Assembly (NCBI RefSeq): GCF_001544275.1
Contig: NZ_BCQE01000009.1
Coordinates: 62,001-126,000 of the forward strand
DNA length: 64,000 bases
Direction: 5' to 3'
DNA from: Enterococcus gallinarum NBRC 100675
GTDB taxonomy: Bacteria > Bacillota > Bacilli > Lactobacillales > Enterococcaceae
Shown here: positions 42,347-50,731 of the stretch, in pieces
How the letters are laid out: every line of letters begins with the position of its first letter
How positions within the stretch are numbered: the stretch's first letter is position 1
Made by a program: the position numbers and the translations under genes
The notes under the pieces: generated by a model
Databases searched by the model: none
What the model saw: only the letters and a program-made list of their open reading frames with translations
Told to the model about the DNA's origin: nothing

Positions 42347-43075
42347 TCAATCTACTTCCCGAAACGCAGCGAAATCTTCATAGAACGTCTTGGGCGGTAC
42401 ATCCGACTTTTGCCGCTGCTTGTTAGGGATAAAAGTCGTTCCCGCTACTTCCGTAAAACTAAAATAGTGTTTTTGCCCGGTGGGCTCTTGATGGCATCCA
42501 GTTTGTTCCCCAATGTATAAATCATCTACTGAACTGATCGTCTTTGTCGTAATTTGTGATGATACTGAAGCATACAGCTGAATCTCTGAATCGACAATGA
42601 ACAAATTGGAATGCTCGTCTTGAACGAATTGATCGATCACCGTTGCCAGCGTCGCTAATTTAGAAAAATTATAACGGTGCGGCAGACCAAATCCTAAAAG
42701 CAATACTCCGCCTACTACCAATGCAATCGCAATGGACCATAACCACTGCTGCTCACCAATCATTTTTGTGACCGCAAAGATACCTAGAGCCCCGGCTAAA
42801 ATCAAAGCTATTTTTATCATCCCCAAAACTTTGATATAGCGTAACCGACTTTCTCTTGTCAGATGGTCTTTCCCCCAAGGAAACCATTCTGGTGTCGAGA
42901 TATCAATGATCAATGTGTAAGTAGCATTTTCTCTGAAGAAGTAGTCTCCTGATTGCTGACAATTTGTAGCTTCAGTTAAATACTTACCGAGCCATTGCCG
43001 AAAAGCTTTTTTCTGCTTCTGAGTAAAAATCCGAGGAAAATACAAGCAAAGAAATTCGAACAGTTCTTGTTTCAT
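42347..43075 (-). CDS. Unknown membrane protein in the PTS-deglycase operon
   Basis: A 242-residue protein with two adjacent membrane helices (IKIALILAGALGIFAVT and LWSIAIALVVGGVLLLGFGL, residues ~87-128) between two soluble parts. The N-terminal part has a WLGKYLTEATNCQQSGDYFF stretch; the C-terminal part has HYFSFTEVAGTTFIPNKQRQ. I do not recognise the family. It begins 2 bases after the SIS gene stop with a weak ribosome site, so translation is probably coupled, and its role should relate to that pathway or to PTS function. Confidence 0.7.
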   Translation of the reverse strand: MKQELFEFLCLYFPRIFTQKQKKAFRQWLGKYLTEATNCQQSGDYFFRENATYTLIIDISTPEWFPWGKDHLTRESRLRYIKVLGMIKIALILAGALGIFAVTKMIGEQQWLWSIAIALVVGGVLLLGFGLPHRYNFSKLATLATVIDQFVQDEHSNLFIVDSEIQLYASVSSQITTKTISSVDDLYIGEQTGCHQEPTGQKHYFSFTEVAGTTFIPNKQRQKSDVPPKTFYEDFAAFREVD

Positions 43076-43077
43076 TT

Positions 43078-44079
43078 TTAATACGCTACTTTCCGATAAT
43101 ATCTGCGTGTTTTAGCACTTTTTCCAGTTTTTTCTGTATAGACAGTCAATAATAGATCAAAGAAGTGATTCAAAAACCACGGCATCAAAAATTTCTGTGT
43201 TTCTTTTGAAAAACGATCCAACCCAAATTCATTTAAATCAACCGTTTTAGCTTGCGTAGAGTGAGAAGCGATAAAGCGTTCCACCCGTTGATCTTGTTCA
43301 CGATTAGAATCAGCGTTCATAATCAAGTTGACTTGGTAATTCTCGGCAACCATTTCGAAGGGACCATGGAAAAATTCAGAAGAATGGATCGGCTGTGCTT
43401 GGATCCATTGAATCTCTTCCAAAATATAGTTACAGAAGCAACAAACTTCACCCCATAAACGTCCAGATGTCACCCACATTTGCGGTTTCGTCACATCGAC
43501 AGTCGCAATCAGTTGTTGCGCGAAGTCTTTGGCCCCAGCGATGGCTTCTCCGACAAATGTGCCAAGTTGGAGAATTTCTTTTCGCATCTTAACCAGTTTG
43601 TCTTGATCCATTTGAGTATAGCACTCAATGAACCAGCCGAACAGAACCAAATGGACATCTGTATCAACAGAGCTCGTTCGGTAATCAAGAATATCCGCTT
43701 CATCCAAAAGTGTGTCATCATCACCGATAAACCCATAAATCGTTGTTTCAGGGTAAACTTGATATACTTTACCAAGTGTATCAAGAATCTCTTGCGTAGA
43801 ACCCGTCTTTGTACCGGCAATAATCAATGTTTGATCATCGATTTGATCAAAATAAAGGCTTAGCAACTCTTCCGGGCTGACAATCAAAAATGGCACAGAT
43901 AATTTTTCAAACAATAGTGGTCTTAAGCCGACAAATTTGGTGAACGTTCCCCCACAACCCATCAAGAAGATCTTAGTAAATTTCTTTTGCTTCATTTCGT
44001 CAGCTGTTTCTTTCACCGCATCTAATTGATCGATCACTTGAGAATAGTTGCTAATAAATTGTTCTTTTACAAATGGCAT
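43078..44079 (-). CDS. SIS-domain deglycase, FrlB/GfrF-like (fructoselysine-6-phosphate deglycase type)
   Basis: A 333-residue protein with two SIS domains. The first includes FLMGCGGTFTKFVG and IAGTKTGSTQEIL (phosphosugar loop). The second has HSSEFFHGPFEMV, the catalytic segment of FrlB/FraB deglycases, which split phosphorylated Amadori products into glucose-6-phosphate and an amino acid. It follows EIIA-B-C-D genes as in the gfr operon of Salmonella and enterococci, but only one deglycase is present. The substrate (fructoselysine, glucoselysine or another glycated amine) is inferred from context. Confidence 0.75.
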   Translation of the reverse strand: MPFVKEQFISNYSQVIDQLDAVKETADEMKQKKFTKIFLMGCGGTFTKFVGLRPLLFEKLSVPFLIVSPEELLSLYFDQIDDQTLIIAGTKTGSTQEILDTLGKVYQVYPETTIYGFIGDDDTLLDEADILDYRTSSVDTDVHLVLFGWFIECYTQMDQDKLVKMRKEILQLGTFVGEAIAGAKDFAQQLIATVDVTKPQMWVTSGRLWGEVCCFCNYILEEIQWIQAQPIHSSEFFHGPFEMVAENYQVNLIMNADSNREQDQRVERFIASHSTQAKTVDLNEFGLDRFSKETQKFLMPWFLNHFFDLLLTVYTEKTGKSAKTRRYYRKVAY

Positions 44080-44095
44080 GAGTTTCTCTCCTTTT

Positions 44096-44905
44096 CTATA
44101 CCGCTAAAAATCCGAATACCGCCCCTAAAATACTTACAGCTAGAATCGCCAATAAGATATAGAAGACTTTGACATCCTTTTTCAACAAACGGCAGAATAG
44201 GAATGTGATCAGTAACGGCAACAAGGCTGGCATCATCGAATCTAGCAATCCTTGGATCGTTTGCGCATCTTTACCGCTGGTCAATTTCACTGGGATATTG
44301 ATGATCACCATTGAGGCGACCATCCCACCAATTACGGTATTTCCCAGAATATTGATTGCATAAGTGATATTATCCATCAATCCGCTAGACATCTTGTCAA
44401 TAAAAGAAACCCCGGCTTTATAGCCCCACATAGTACCGAAATAACGAACGAGAACATTCGGAATGTTAAATACGAGCAGAAACAAAATTGGACCAAGAAT
44501 ACTTCCTTGTTTCGCTAATGAAATCCCGATACCACTGGCAATGATCCGCAAACTTCCCCAGAAGATCGAATCACCGATACCTGAGATTGGACCCATTAAT
44601 CCAGCTTTCATGGCATTGATAGAAGATTCATCAAAAGAAGGATCATTTGCTTTCTTTTCTTCCATTGAAGCAGCAACACCTGCAATGAATGGAGAAGTCG
44701 CTGATGTACAGTTAAAGAATTCCATGTGTCTTTTCATTGCTTTTTTCTGATCTTCTTTGTCTGGATAAAGTTTTTGAATCACGCCGCCCATCGTATAAGC
44801 AAACGCTAAACTCATCATCCGTTCATAGTTGAATGAAGCTTCCATCGGCATTGACCGCCAAAAGACGCCCATCAAATCTTTCTTTGCGATTTTTTTAGAA
44901 GTCAT
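44096..44905 (-). CDS. PTS mannose-family EIID
   Basis: A 269-residue EIID membrane subunit. Family marks are RSMPMEASFNYERMMSLAFA near the N-terminus, FFNCTSATSPFIAGVAASME, and GLMGPISGIGDSIFWGSLR, followed by hydrophobic helices. With EIIC it forms the membrane channel. The ATG at 44905 has GGAGG 8 bases upstream and overlaps the EIIC end by 11 bases. Extension to 44923 is less likely. Confidence 0.93.
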   Translation of the reverse strand: MTSKKIAKKDLMGVFWRSMPMEASFNYERMMSLAFAYTMGGVIQKLYPDKEDQKKAMKRHMEFFNCTSATSPFIAGVAASMEEKKANDPSFDESSINAMKAGLMGPISGIGDSIFWGSLRIIASGIGISLAKQGSILGPILFLLVFNIPNVLVRYFGTMWGYKAGVSFIDKMSSGLMDNITYAINILGNTVIGGMVASMVIINIPVKLTSGKDAQTIQGLLDSMMPALLPLLITFLFCRLLKKDVKVFYILLAILAVSILGAVFGFLAV

Positions 44906-45680
44906 CGTATTGTTCCTCCCCATCCGTCATCACTTGCCCTTTGTTTTTTTGGATCGCATCAAAAATGATGTACATGATCCCTGCAAAAATAGCGCCAATC
45001 ATTGCAGTTGCGATCATATCTAATTTCAAGTACGCTGCACAAACGAAACCTAAGAAAAAGAAGGGTGCCACTTTTTTAGAGAAAGTCATATTGATCAACA
45101 TAGCAAATCCGACAGCAGGCAGAATATTGGTTGCAATATTCATCCCATCAATAAAAGCTTGTGGTATCAATTTCAAAATTTTATCGACTGTACCGCTGCC
45201 GATTACATAGGCAACAGTAGTCACGACTGTCATCAATCCAATCCGAGTGAAAGATGCCCATAAATGCATATTGGCCGCTTCTTTGATCTTGCCTTCTTCA
45301 ATCAAGTGATCAGCTTTATGAGTCATTGCCGGAAAGATCACCACATATAAAATGTTTTTGATGGCTAATCCTAAGGCTGCGATCGGCAAGACAAGTGTCA
45401 ATGCCACATCGACACCATAACCATTTTTTAAAACAAGTGCGGTAGCCAAGATTCCGCCGATGATTTCATCCGGCGGCACAGTGGCGCCGACCCCCATCAA
45501 ACCTAGAAAGGCCAATTCTAAGGTCGCACCCATGATCAAGCCTTGGGTCACGTCCCCAAATAATAACCCAACAAATAATCCTGTGACTAAGGGACGGCCA
45601 ATGAAGGAAGAACCTAGAAAATCCTGCATATTTGCTATTAGTGCAATAATAAAAATACCAATCGTTTGAACAATCATCAT
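44895..45680 (-). CDS. PTS mannose-family EIIC
   Basis: A 261-residue EIIC membrane subunit with the GRPLVTGLFVGLLFGDVTQG and GVGATVPPDEIIGG motifs of the mannose/fructose/sorbose family, about seven helices. It forms the translocation unit with EIID. Start is one of two adjacent ATG codons (45680 or 45677). Confidence 0.93.
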   Translation of the reverse strand: MMIVQTIGIFIIALIANMQDFLGSSFIGRPLVTGLFVGLLFGDVTQGLIMGATLELAFLGLMGVGATVPPDEIIGGILATALVLKNGYGVDVALTLVLPIAALGLAIKNILYVVIFPAMTHKADHLIEEGKIKEAANMHLWASFTRIGLMTVVTTVAYVIGSGTVDKILKLIPQAFIDGMNIATNILPAVGFAMLINMTFSKKVAPFFFLGFVCAAYLKLDMIATAMIGAIFAGIMYIIFDAIQKNKGQVMTDGEEQYDDF

Positions 45681-45695
45681 CCTTACTCCCTTCGG

Positions 45696-46166
45696 CTAAA
45701 CTAACGATCTGAATTCTATATTGGCATCATTGGGTGCTTGTTTAACTAAGATTTCGATGCCAGAATTTTCCAGTTCCGTTAGTTCCTTGATTTCCTCATC
45801 TGTGACATAGACTGCTTTCGCAATGTTCTTGCTATCGTCACGCTTTGCGGATAATCCTAAATTGATTTTGTTGATTTCCGGAGTTCCTTTTGCCAATCGG
45901 TAGGCATCATGGACATTTTCTACAACGATGAACACATTGTATTTATCTGTGACACCGCTTTTAATTGCAGCAATTGAATCGTCAATGCTTTTAAATATCA
46001 ATTTCGTATCATTAGGTTTTGCCAAATTCAATGTTTGCTTTCTAAATGAGTCGTTCACTACGTTGTCATTTGCAATCAGAATCGCATTGGCAGATAAATT
46101 TTTTGTCCACGCAAATGCTACTTGTCCATGTAATAAACGGTAATCAATTCTTGTCATTTTGATCAT
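45696..46166 (-). CDS. PTS mannose-family EIIB
   Basis: A 156-residue soluble EIIB. The phosphorylated His is in RLLHGQVAFAWTK (residue ~13), and NIDFGN-type C-terminal elements are represented by KAVYVTDEEIKELTELE. It takes phosphate from EIIA and passes it to the sugar. It lies between EIIA (14 bases) and EIIC (15 bases). Confidence 0.93.
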   Translation of the reverse strand: MIKMTRIDYRLLHGQVAFAWTKNLSANAILIANDNVVNDSFRKQTLNLAKPNDTKLIFKSIDDSIAAIKSGVTDKYNVFIVVENVHDAYRLAKGTPEINKINLGLSAKRDDSKNIAKAVYVTDEEIKELTELENSGIEILVKQAPNDANIEFRSLV

Positions 46167-46180
46167 GTTGACTCTCTCCC

Positions 46181-46600
46181 TTAAAATTCGTCTTCATCTG
46201 GTTGATCTGGATTAACTTCAATCAATTTGACACCACTTGTAGCGGTTACAATCACTTGCTGGAGCTGTTCCTTGATCTTTGCTGGTTCTGCAGAAAAACT
46301 CATTGAAACAATTTCTAATACCAATGGCAAGTTCATCCCTGCAATTAGAAATTGGTTCTCTTTTCCTGCAATTGTTTCAGTGATCACACGGTTGACGCTC
46401 CCTCCAAGCAGATCACTGATAAATATGATTGGTTCCTCTGCCATTTCTGAGATCAACGCTGTAAGCTGTGCCGAAAAATCAACCTTCTCATCAACATAGG
46501 CGGTGATCGCAGATAGATTTTCTTGCTTCCCCATAATAAATTCAGCCGTATCTTTCATGCCTTGCGCTAAATTAGAATGGCTCGCCAAAACAATTTTCAT
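46181..46600 (-). CDS. PTS mannose-family EIIA
   Basis: A 139-residue soluble EIIA with the phosphorylated His near the N-terminus (LASHSNLAQGM, H8) and the fold motifs ISDLLGGSVNRV and AGMNLPLVLE. First gene of the operon; AAAGGAG precedes the ATG. A good promoter and a cre lie directly upstream. Confidence 0.93.
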   Translation of the reverse strand: MKIVLASHSNLAQGMKDTAEFIMGKQENLSAITAYVDEKVDFSAQLTALISEMAEEPIIFISDLLGGSVNRVITETIAGKENQFLIAGMNLPLVLEIVSMSFSAEPAKIKEQLQQVIVTATSGVKLIEVNPDQPDEDEF

Positions 46601-46618
46601 GTGTCTTCTCCTTTCATC

Positions 46619-46632
46619 TGTAATCGTTTCCC
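46619..46632. promoter_or_regulatory. cre site in the EIIA leader
   Basis: TGTAATCGTTTCCC matches TGNAANCGNNNNCA at all but the last base. It lies downstream of the predicted transcription start, a repressing position for CcpA. Confidence 0.6.
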
Positions 46633-46648
46633 AATTACTTACAACTAG

Positions 46649-46677
46649 ATAATAGAACCCCTGCGATAGAAAAACAA
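46649..46677 (-). promoter_or_regulatory. Promoter of the EIIA-B-C-D / deglycase operon
   Basis: On the minus strand: TTGTTT (46677-46672), 17-base spacer, TATTAT (46654-46649). It is of sigma-A type; no -12/-24 sigma-54 element is seen, which argues against LevR-type control. Confidence 0.65.
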
Positions 46678-46680
46678 CAA

Positions 46681-46713
46681 AAAAAAGACCAATTTCTTGA
46701 ATAGGTCTTTTTT
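46681..46713 (-). terminator. Terminator of the GntR/UTRA unit
   Basis: Stem AAAAAAGACC / GGTCTTTTTT followed on the minus strand by a further T-run. Confidence 0.85.
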
Positions 46714-46734
46714 AGCAACCAATTTTAGAACCAC

Positions 46735-47451
46735 TTAATAGTCGGTCTCTACATTGAAGGTTATTTTCTCTGGATTAAAAAAAGATTTTGTATATTCCAC
46801 CAACTCATTCTGATCAGTATAGCCATAATATTCAATACATAAGACGTATTCTCCAGGCCGCATATTGATTTTGCTGAACTGTTTTTCGTCTTCCACTCGG
46901 CTAGCATAAAACTGTTTCTTGAATTTGACAGGTCGCTTATTTTTGTATTCCATATAGTCATAGAGTGAAAAACTACCAAAATCATAGCGATGAGCATCTT
47001 TAAATAAACGAAAAGGGAAATAGGCAATTTGCAAGGATACTTTGTCTTCATTAGCCTCCCGCACCCGGATCAATTCAAAAAACTCAAAGTATTCTGGAAA
47101 GACAGCCATCAACTCCGGATCATCGTAAACCAGTTTGAAGGATTCAACAAAACTGCTAGACTCCATTCCTTTGATTCGAATCCCTTGTGTCAAAGATAGC
47201 GGCGACTCGTCTCCAACCTCAAAACGATTGGAATGTCCCTCATTGGACAGAAAAGTTCCCGCGCCCCGCTTTTTATAAAGAACGCCATCTTCTACCAGGG
47301 AACCAATGGCTTTTTTAACTGTCATCCGACTATACCCTAAGATATCTGCCAATTCACGCTCACTCAGGATCTTATCATTTGAACCAAAGTCGCCGCCTTG
47401 AATCATCTCAACAATTTTTCTTTTGGCTTCTAAGTACAAAAACTTTCCCAT
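46735..47451 (-). CDS. GntR-family regulator with UTRA domain
   Basis: A 238-residue repressor: winged helix at ~5-72 (ILSERELADILGYSRMTVKK, then VLYKKRGAGTFLS) and UTRA domain at ~90-235 (FFELIRVREANEDKVSLQIA, ending YTKSFFNPEKITF). It very likely controls the adjacent mannose-PTS/deglycase operon in response to the phosphorylated product. The ATG at 47451 has GAGGAG 7 bases upstream; that ribosome site overlaps the stop of the upstream UTRA-like gene, so the two are coupled. The longer in-frame version to 47547 is rejected. Confidence 0.9.
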   Translation of the reverse strand: MGKFLYLEAKRKIVEMIQGGDFGSNDKILSERELADILGYSRMTVKKAIGSLVEDGVLYKKRGAGTFLSNEGHSNRFEVGDESPLSLTQGIRIKGMESSSFVESFKLVYDDPELMAVFPEYFEFFELIRVREANEDKVSLQIAYFPFRLFKDAHRYDFGSFSLYDYMEYKNKRPVKFKKQFYASRVEDEKQFSKINMRPGEYVLCIEYYGYTDQNELVEYTKSFFNPEKITFNVETDY

Positions 47452-47455
47452 TGTC

Positions 47456-47917
47456 TCACTCCTCAAACAAATACGCATCTGGATCAGAGATTTCTTCTTC
47501 GTAGCGGATGATCGTTTTAGCTTGATCCAAAAAAAAGGTTTTTTCAATCAACACTTGACTGTCTCCAATGATCTGCAGTTGCTGTGCCTCGATTTCATTC
47601 GGCCATGACAGGGCAATCTCTTTTCTAATACTAGATACCCCTTTAGACTGGTCTACTAATAATTCTAAATCAGTACTTTTTCTTTCTACCAAATAATCGA
47701 CTGGTATCCACGATTTCAGCAAAGCAACAGGTTTCTTGCCTTCCTGCAAAAGAAACTCCCGCTGCATAACGTCGCCGATGCGGTCGTCGTTAAACAACAC
47801 ATTATAAAAATTTTTCTTTTCTGCAATCGTCTCTGATGATAACGTTAATTCCAGTCTTTTATCGGCGACTCTTGCGAACGGTGTATGATATTCTCTGATT
47901 TTTTTCTTTATTCTCAT
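47456..47917 (-). CDS. Stand-alone UTRA-like protein without DNA-binding domain
   Basis: A 153-residue protein. The run of features fits the C-terminal effector domain of GntR/UTRA regulators: DVMQREFLLQEGKKPVALLK (in place of the usual R...dg.P), WIPVDYL, ALSWPNEIEAQQLQII and the closing YEEEISDPDAYLFEE. There is no winged helix; the N-terminus is only a short basic segment (MRIKKKIREYHTPFARVADK). It is first in a two-gene unit with the complete GntR/UTRA gene, 4 bases away. It may bind the effector or pair with the full regulator. It could also be a remnant of a duplicated regulator, but its frame is intact. The start at 47917 follows AAGGGA. Confidence 0.6.
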   Translation of the reverse strand: MRIKKKIREYHTPFARVADKRLELTLSSETIAEKKNFYNVLFNDDRIGDVMQREFLLQEGKKPVALLKSWIPVDYLVERKSTDLELLVDQSKGVSSIRKEIALSWPNEIEAQQLQIIGDSQVLIEKTFFLDQAKTIIRYEEEISDPDAYLFEE

Positions 47918-48232
47918 TGACTTTCCCTTTTCCTTACGCATTAGTTACACGTACTTCGGTTCTATTATACTGAATAATTATTTTTTTTAAAAGATAGTCT
48001 TCTAATGACACCATTTCGACACAGAATAAATGTGTCTAGTATAACTTTACTTAGCAGAAAAGACCTGGAATCCCTTTCTGATTTCCAGGTCTTTGCTTTT
48101 TTAGTTCTTCAGGAGACTCCTGCTATGGCTCTTCTTTCACTGCAACTATCAAACTAACACGATCATACTCAGTTTCTCTGTAACATTCGCAATCACTTTA
48201 GCGACAATCGCCGTCCTTCTGCTTCAAAAAAA
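47918..48232. other. Intergenic region: promoter of the UTRA/GntR unit and terminator
   Basis: On the minus strand a -10 TATAAT (around 47973-47968) lacks a good -35. An inverted repeat GACACA-N7-TGTGTC (48021-48039) lies upstream and may be an operator. The terminator at 48059-48094 belongs to the gene at 48233. Confidence 0.5.
48059..48094. terminator. Terminator
   Basis: 12-bp stem AAAGACCTGGAA / TTCCAGGTCTTT with T-rich sequence on both sides. Confidence 0.88.
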
Positions 48233-49075
48233 CTATTTCAATCGTCCTACAGCCGATCCAATCGCATTCCCTGCTAACATCCATGCCTTAGCTGCTTTTT
48301 GTAAGGTAGTGTTTTCGGGATACTTACTGACATCTCTGGAAACAGTATTGAAGACCCAGAGCACCCCTTCATTCTTATCTGGTTCTGTCAGTAACAGTTC
48401 ATAATCATTTCCAAACAAAACCAGGTTGGAAGTTGCTGGCAACCAATCTTTCAATTTTGGTGAAAGCAACCAAGTATCGGTCACGATTGGCGCTGAACAG
48501 TATTTTGGAAAATACTGTTCAAAAAATCTTCTTGCTGCTTGATAATTTTTTTGGACTTGTTCATGAACCAGTTTCGCATCTGAAGGGATGTGCACCGAAA
48601 GATAGGCTTGTCCTGCCAGTTGCGGTGCTTTGCTCTTATGATCCGCGGCGATCATTTCAAATTCTAGCTGATCGATCCTAAATTCTAATCCGCACAAATA
48701 CCGCCACGTCCAAAATCCACGATCAAACACATCCTGATTGCCAACTTGTTTCGTTTCCTTTAAGAATCGAGTAAATGCCCTCATCGTAGCCAAATAAATC
48801 TCATGAGGAATTTGCAGCGGTTGATAAATATGTTTCCAGCTGATGGTCGCTGCATACAAATGGATCGCCAATTCTTTCATCGACTCCTCTTTGTACAGTT
48901 GGGATAACCGCTTGGCTTCTGCTGAAGCTGTTACTGGATCGAGCAATTTATGTATACTAGTAATCATCTCTTGTTCTTGCAGCTCCTCTAAGGCTGCGTT
49001 CACTTTCTCTTGGACTAAAACGGGGATTTCAATTAAATCCATCAATTGCTGTAATGGCTCACTGTTAGCTAACAT
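48233..49075 (-). CDS. DUF5596-type acyltransferase-like protein
   Basis: A 280-residue soluble protein of the group annotated as acyltransferase-domain proteins (DUF5596). An N-terminal helical domain (~1-120; ELAIHLYAATISWKHIYQPL) is followed by a GNAT-like C-terminal domain (EFRIDQLEFEMI, YLSVHIPSDAKLVHEQVQKN, SPKLKDWLPATSNLVLFG). I see no clear catalytic motif. Monocistronic, with AGGAGG 6 bases before the ATG. Role and substrate unknown. Confidence 0.7.
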   Translation of the reverse strand: MLANSEPLQQLMDLIEIPVLVQEKVNAALEELQEQEMITSIHKLLDPVTASAEAKRLSQLYKEESMKELAIHLYAATISWKHIYQPLQIPHEIYLATMRAFTRFLKETKQVGNQDVFDRGFWTWRYLCGLEFRIDQLEFEMIAADHKSKAPQLAGQAYLSVHIPSDAKLVHEQVQKNYQAARRFFEQYFPKYCSAPIVTDTWLLSPKLKDWLPATSNLVLFGNDYELLLTEPDKNEGVLWVFNTVSRDVSKYPENTTLQKAAKAWMLAGNAIGSAVGRLK

Positions 49076-49180
49076 GTTGTTCCTCCTATTATCAACCTGG
49101 AATTCTTCTTATTGATCAATGACATCAAAGCTTTTTTTGTAACCGCTTCATCCAATTATAAAAAGTCTAGCGCTAAAATG

Positions 49181-49210
49181 ATACTAAAATGTACCGGTTT
49201 ATACTAAAAT
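49181..49210. repeat. Direct repeats ATACTAAAAT, 20-bp period
   Basis: ATACTAAAAT at 49181-49190 and 49201-49210, separated by GTACCGGTTT with the palindrome ACCGGT. They lie just upstream of the predicted -35 of the DUF5596 gene, a likely activator site. Confidence 0.6.
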
Positions 49211-49343
49211 CCTAACCCATTTATTGCTTCAAAGAAGATAGACTCATTTGGGTCGCCTCTCTAGGCAATTTTTTCACGAAGAAATCCATCCTCTATCCGA
49301 AAAGGCACTCTCACACATTCCTTCAAGAATATATTCGTAAGAG

Positions 49344-49386
49344 AGCGCCCTCTGATAGCTGAAACAGCTAACTTTTGGAGGGCGCT
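49344..49386. other. Nested stem-loop
   Basis: Outer perfect 9-bp stem AGCGCCCTC / GAGGGCGCT (49344-49352 with 49378-49386) and inner stem TAGCT-GAAAC-AGCTA (49356-49370). Not followed by a T-run in either direction, so not a simple terminator. Confidence 0.5.
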
Positions 49387-49555
49387 AGATCGTTTTCGAT
49401 AACAGTTCTTTCTTGATTGTCCTTTCTTGATATTTCTTTTTTATTGCAGGAATGACGATTGCTGAAAGTGACAGTTTTTCAAAAGTACGATCGACTTAAT
49501 AGCAACTGCTAAATCACCTAGATAGGATGTTTAGCAGTATTTAGTTGGGGCTGTT

Positions 49556-50731
49556 TTATAAATCACAGCCCCAGACTTCATTGTTGCGATAAATCGCTAG
49601 CTCCTGAAAGCCTAATTTCTCCGCTGCAGTTCGTTTTCCATTTGCCACTGCGATCATCTCAGAAAGGATTCTTTCGCCACCTTCCTCGATGGACATATCG
49701 CCGGTAATGATCGCAGATAACTCAAGATCCATATGTTCGGTCATTCGTTGATACGTCTCAAAATTACCGGTAATCTTGATCATTGGTACGATGGGATTTC
49801 CAATGGGCGTGCCTCTCCCCGTTGTAAAGACACAGATTTGGGCGCCGCCAGCCACCATCCCCGTCACAGATTCAATATCGTATCCTGGAGTATCCATGAT
49901 GATCAACCCTTTTTCAGTGGTAATCTCTCCATATTTGACGACTTGATTGATTGTGGCGTGTCCAGCTTTCATGATTGCGCCTAACGATTTTTCTTCAAGT
50001 GTCGTCAAACCACCTTTTTGATTACCAGGTGAAGGATTTGCTCCTCGAATATCCACTTGGAGACGTTCAAATTGTTTTTCGAGACCGCCAATGATAGTCT
50101 GAATATCCCGTTTGACTTGTTGGTTTTTGGCACGACGGATCAAGATATGCTCTGTGCCGATCAATTCTGTCGTTTCTCCTAGGATTGATCGACCGCCTGC
50201 AGCTACCAAAAGTTCTGTCGCAACTCCCAAAGCAGGATTGACGGATAACCCACTGGTTGCATCACTGCCGCCACAGTTGGTCGCTAAAGTAAGCATCGAT
50301 AATTCAATAGGTTCCCGCACCAGCTGATCTGCTGCAACAACCAATTTCTCCAATAAAGGAACCATTGTCGCAATCGTTTTTGTTGTACCGCCTTCCTCTT
50401 GAATACTAAAAGAGTAAACAGGTTTGTCGGATACTTGTTGGACCCGTACCGCCATTTCATGTGGCTGAATCGTTTCACAGCCTAATCCGACAAAAACTGC
50501 TCCATAGACATTAGGATTCAAGACAAATCCTGTCAGCGTTCGTTTAGTGATCTCTACTGCATCTCCTATTTGACCACAGCCTTTTCCAGCTGGGATAAAT
50601 ACTGTTCCTTTGACCTGCTCCGTTATTCGGCGTGCAGTTTCATTGGCACAGCCCACTGTCGCAATGACTAAAATTTTGTTGCGGATTCCATATTGCCCAT
50701 CGGATCGTTTATAACCCATTATTGGTTTCAT
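49556..50731 (-). CDS. UxaA-family dehydratase, large (C-terminal) subunit
   Basis: A 391-residue protein matching the C-terminal domain of altronate/galactarate dehydratases and of sulfolactate sulfo-lyase SuyB. Marks are GYKRSDGQYGIRNKILVIA, VGLGCETIQ, TNCGGSDATSGLSVNPALG and SVTGMVAGGAQICVFTTGRG; the Cys/His residues could bind iron. The small SAF subunit is encoded just before it (start and stop overlap in TAATG), so the enzyme is a split two-subunit dehydratase. The PTS genes of the operon suggest a phosphorylated sugar-acid-like substrate. Exact reaction unknown. Confidence 0.8.
   Translation of the reverse strand: MKPIMGYKRSDGQYGIRNKILVIATVGCANETARRITEQVKGTVFIPAGKGCGQIGDAVEITKRTLTGFVLNPNVYGAVFVGLGCETIQPHEMAVRVQQVSDKPVYSFSIQEEGGTTKTIATMVPLLEKLVVAADQLVREPIELSMLTLATNCGGSDATSGLSVNPALGVATELLVAAGGRSILGETTELIGTEHILIRRAKNQQVKRDIQTIIGGLEKQFERLQVDIRGANPSPGNQKGGLTTLEEKSLGAIMKAGHATINQVVKYGEITTEKGLIIMDTPGYDIESVTGMVAGGAQICVFTTGRGTPIGNPIVPMIKITGNFETYQRMTEHMDLELSAIITGDMSIEEGGERILSEMIAVANGKRTAAEKLGFQELAIYRNNEVWGCDL

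Larger units (their letters stand above)
49076..49555. other. 480-base intergenic region with structured elements
   Basis: A -10 TATAAT on the minus strand (49160-49155) probably serves the DUF5596 gene. Two direct repeats lie upstream (49181-49210). A nested stem-loop is at 49344-49386. Two weaker hairpins near the UxaA stop (49505-49538 and 49547-49572) may end the PTS/UxaA transcript. No gene seen. Confidence 0.5.

Noticed and set aside
46601-46680. Sigma-54 (-12/-24) promoter for the mannose-PTS operon
   Set aside because: No TGGCAC-N5-TTGCW element; a good sigma-A promoter is present and the adjacent regulator is GntR, not LevR.
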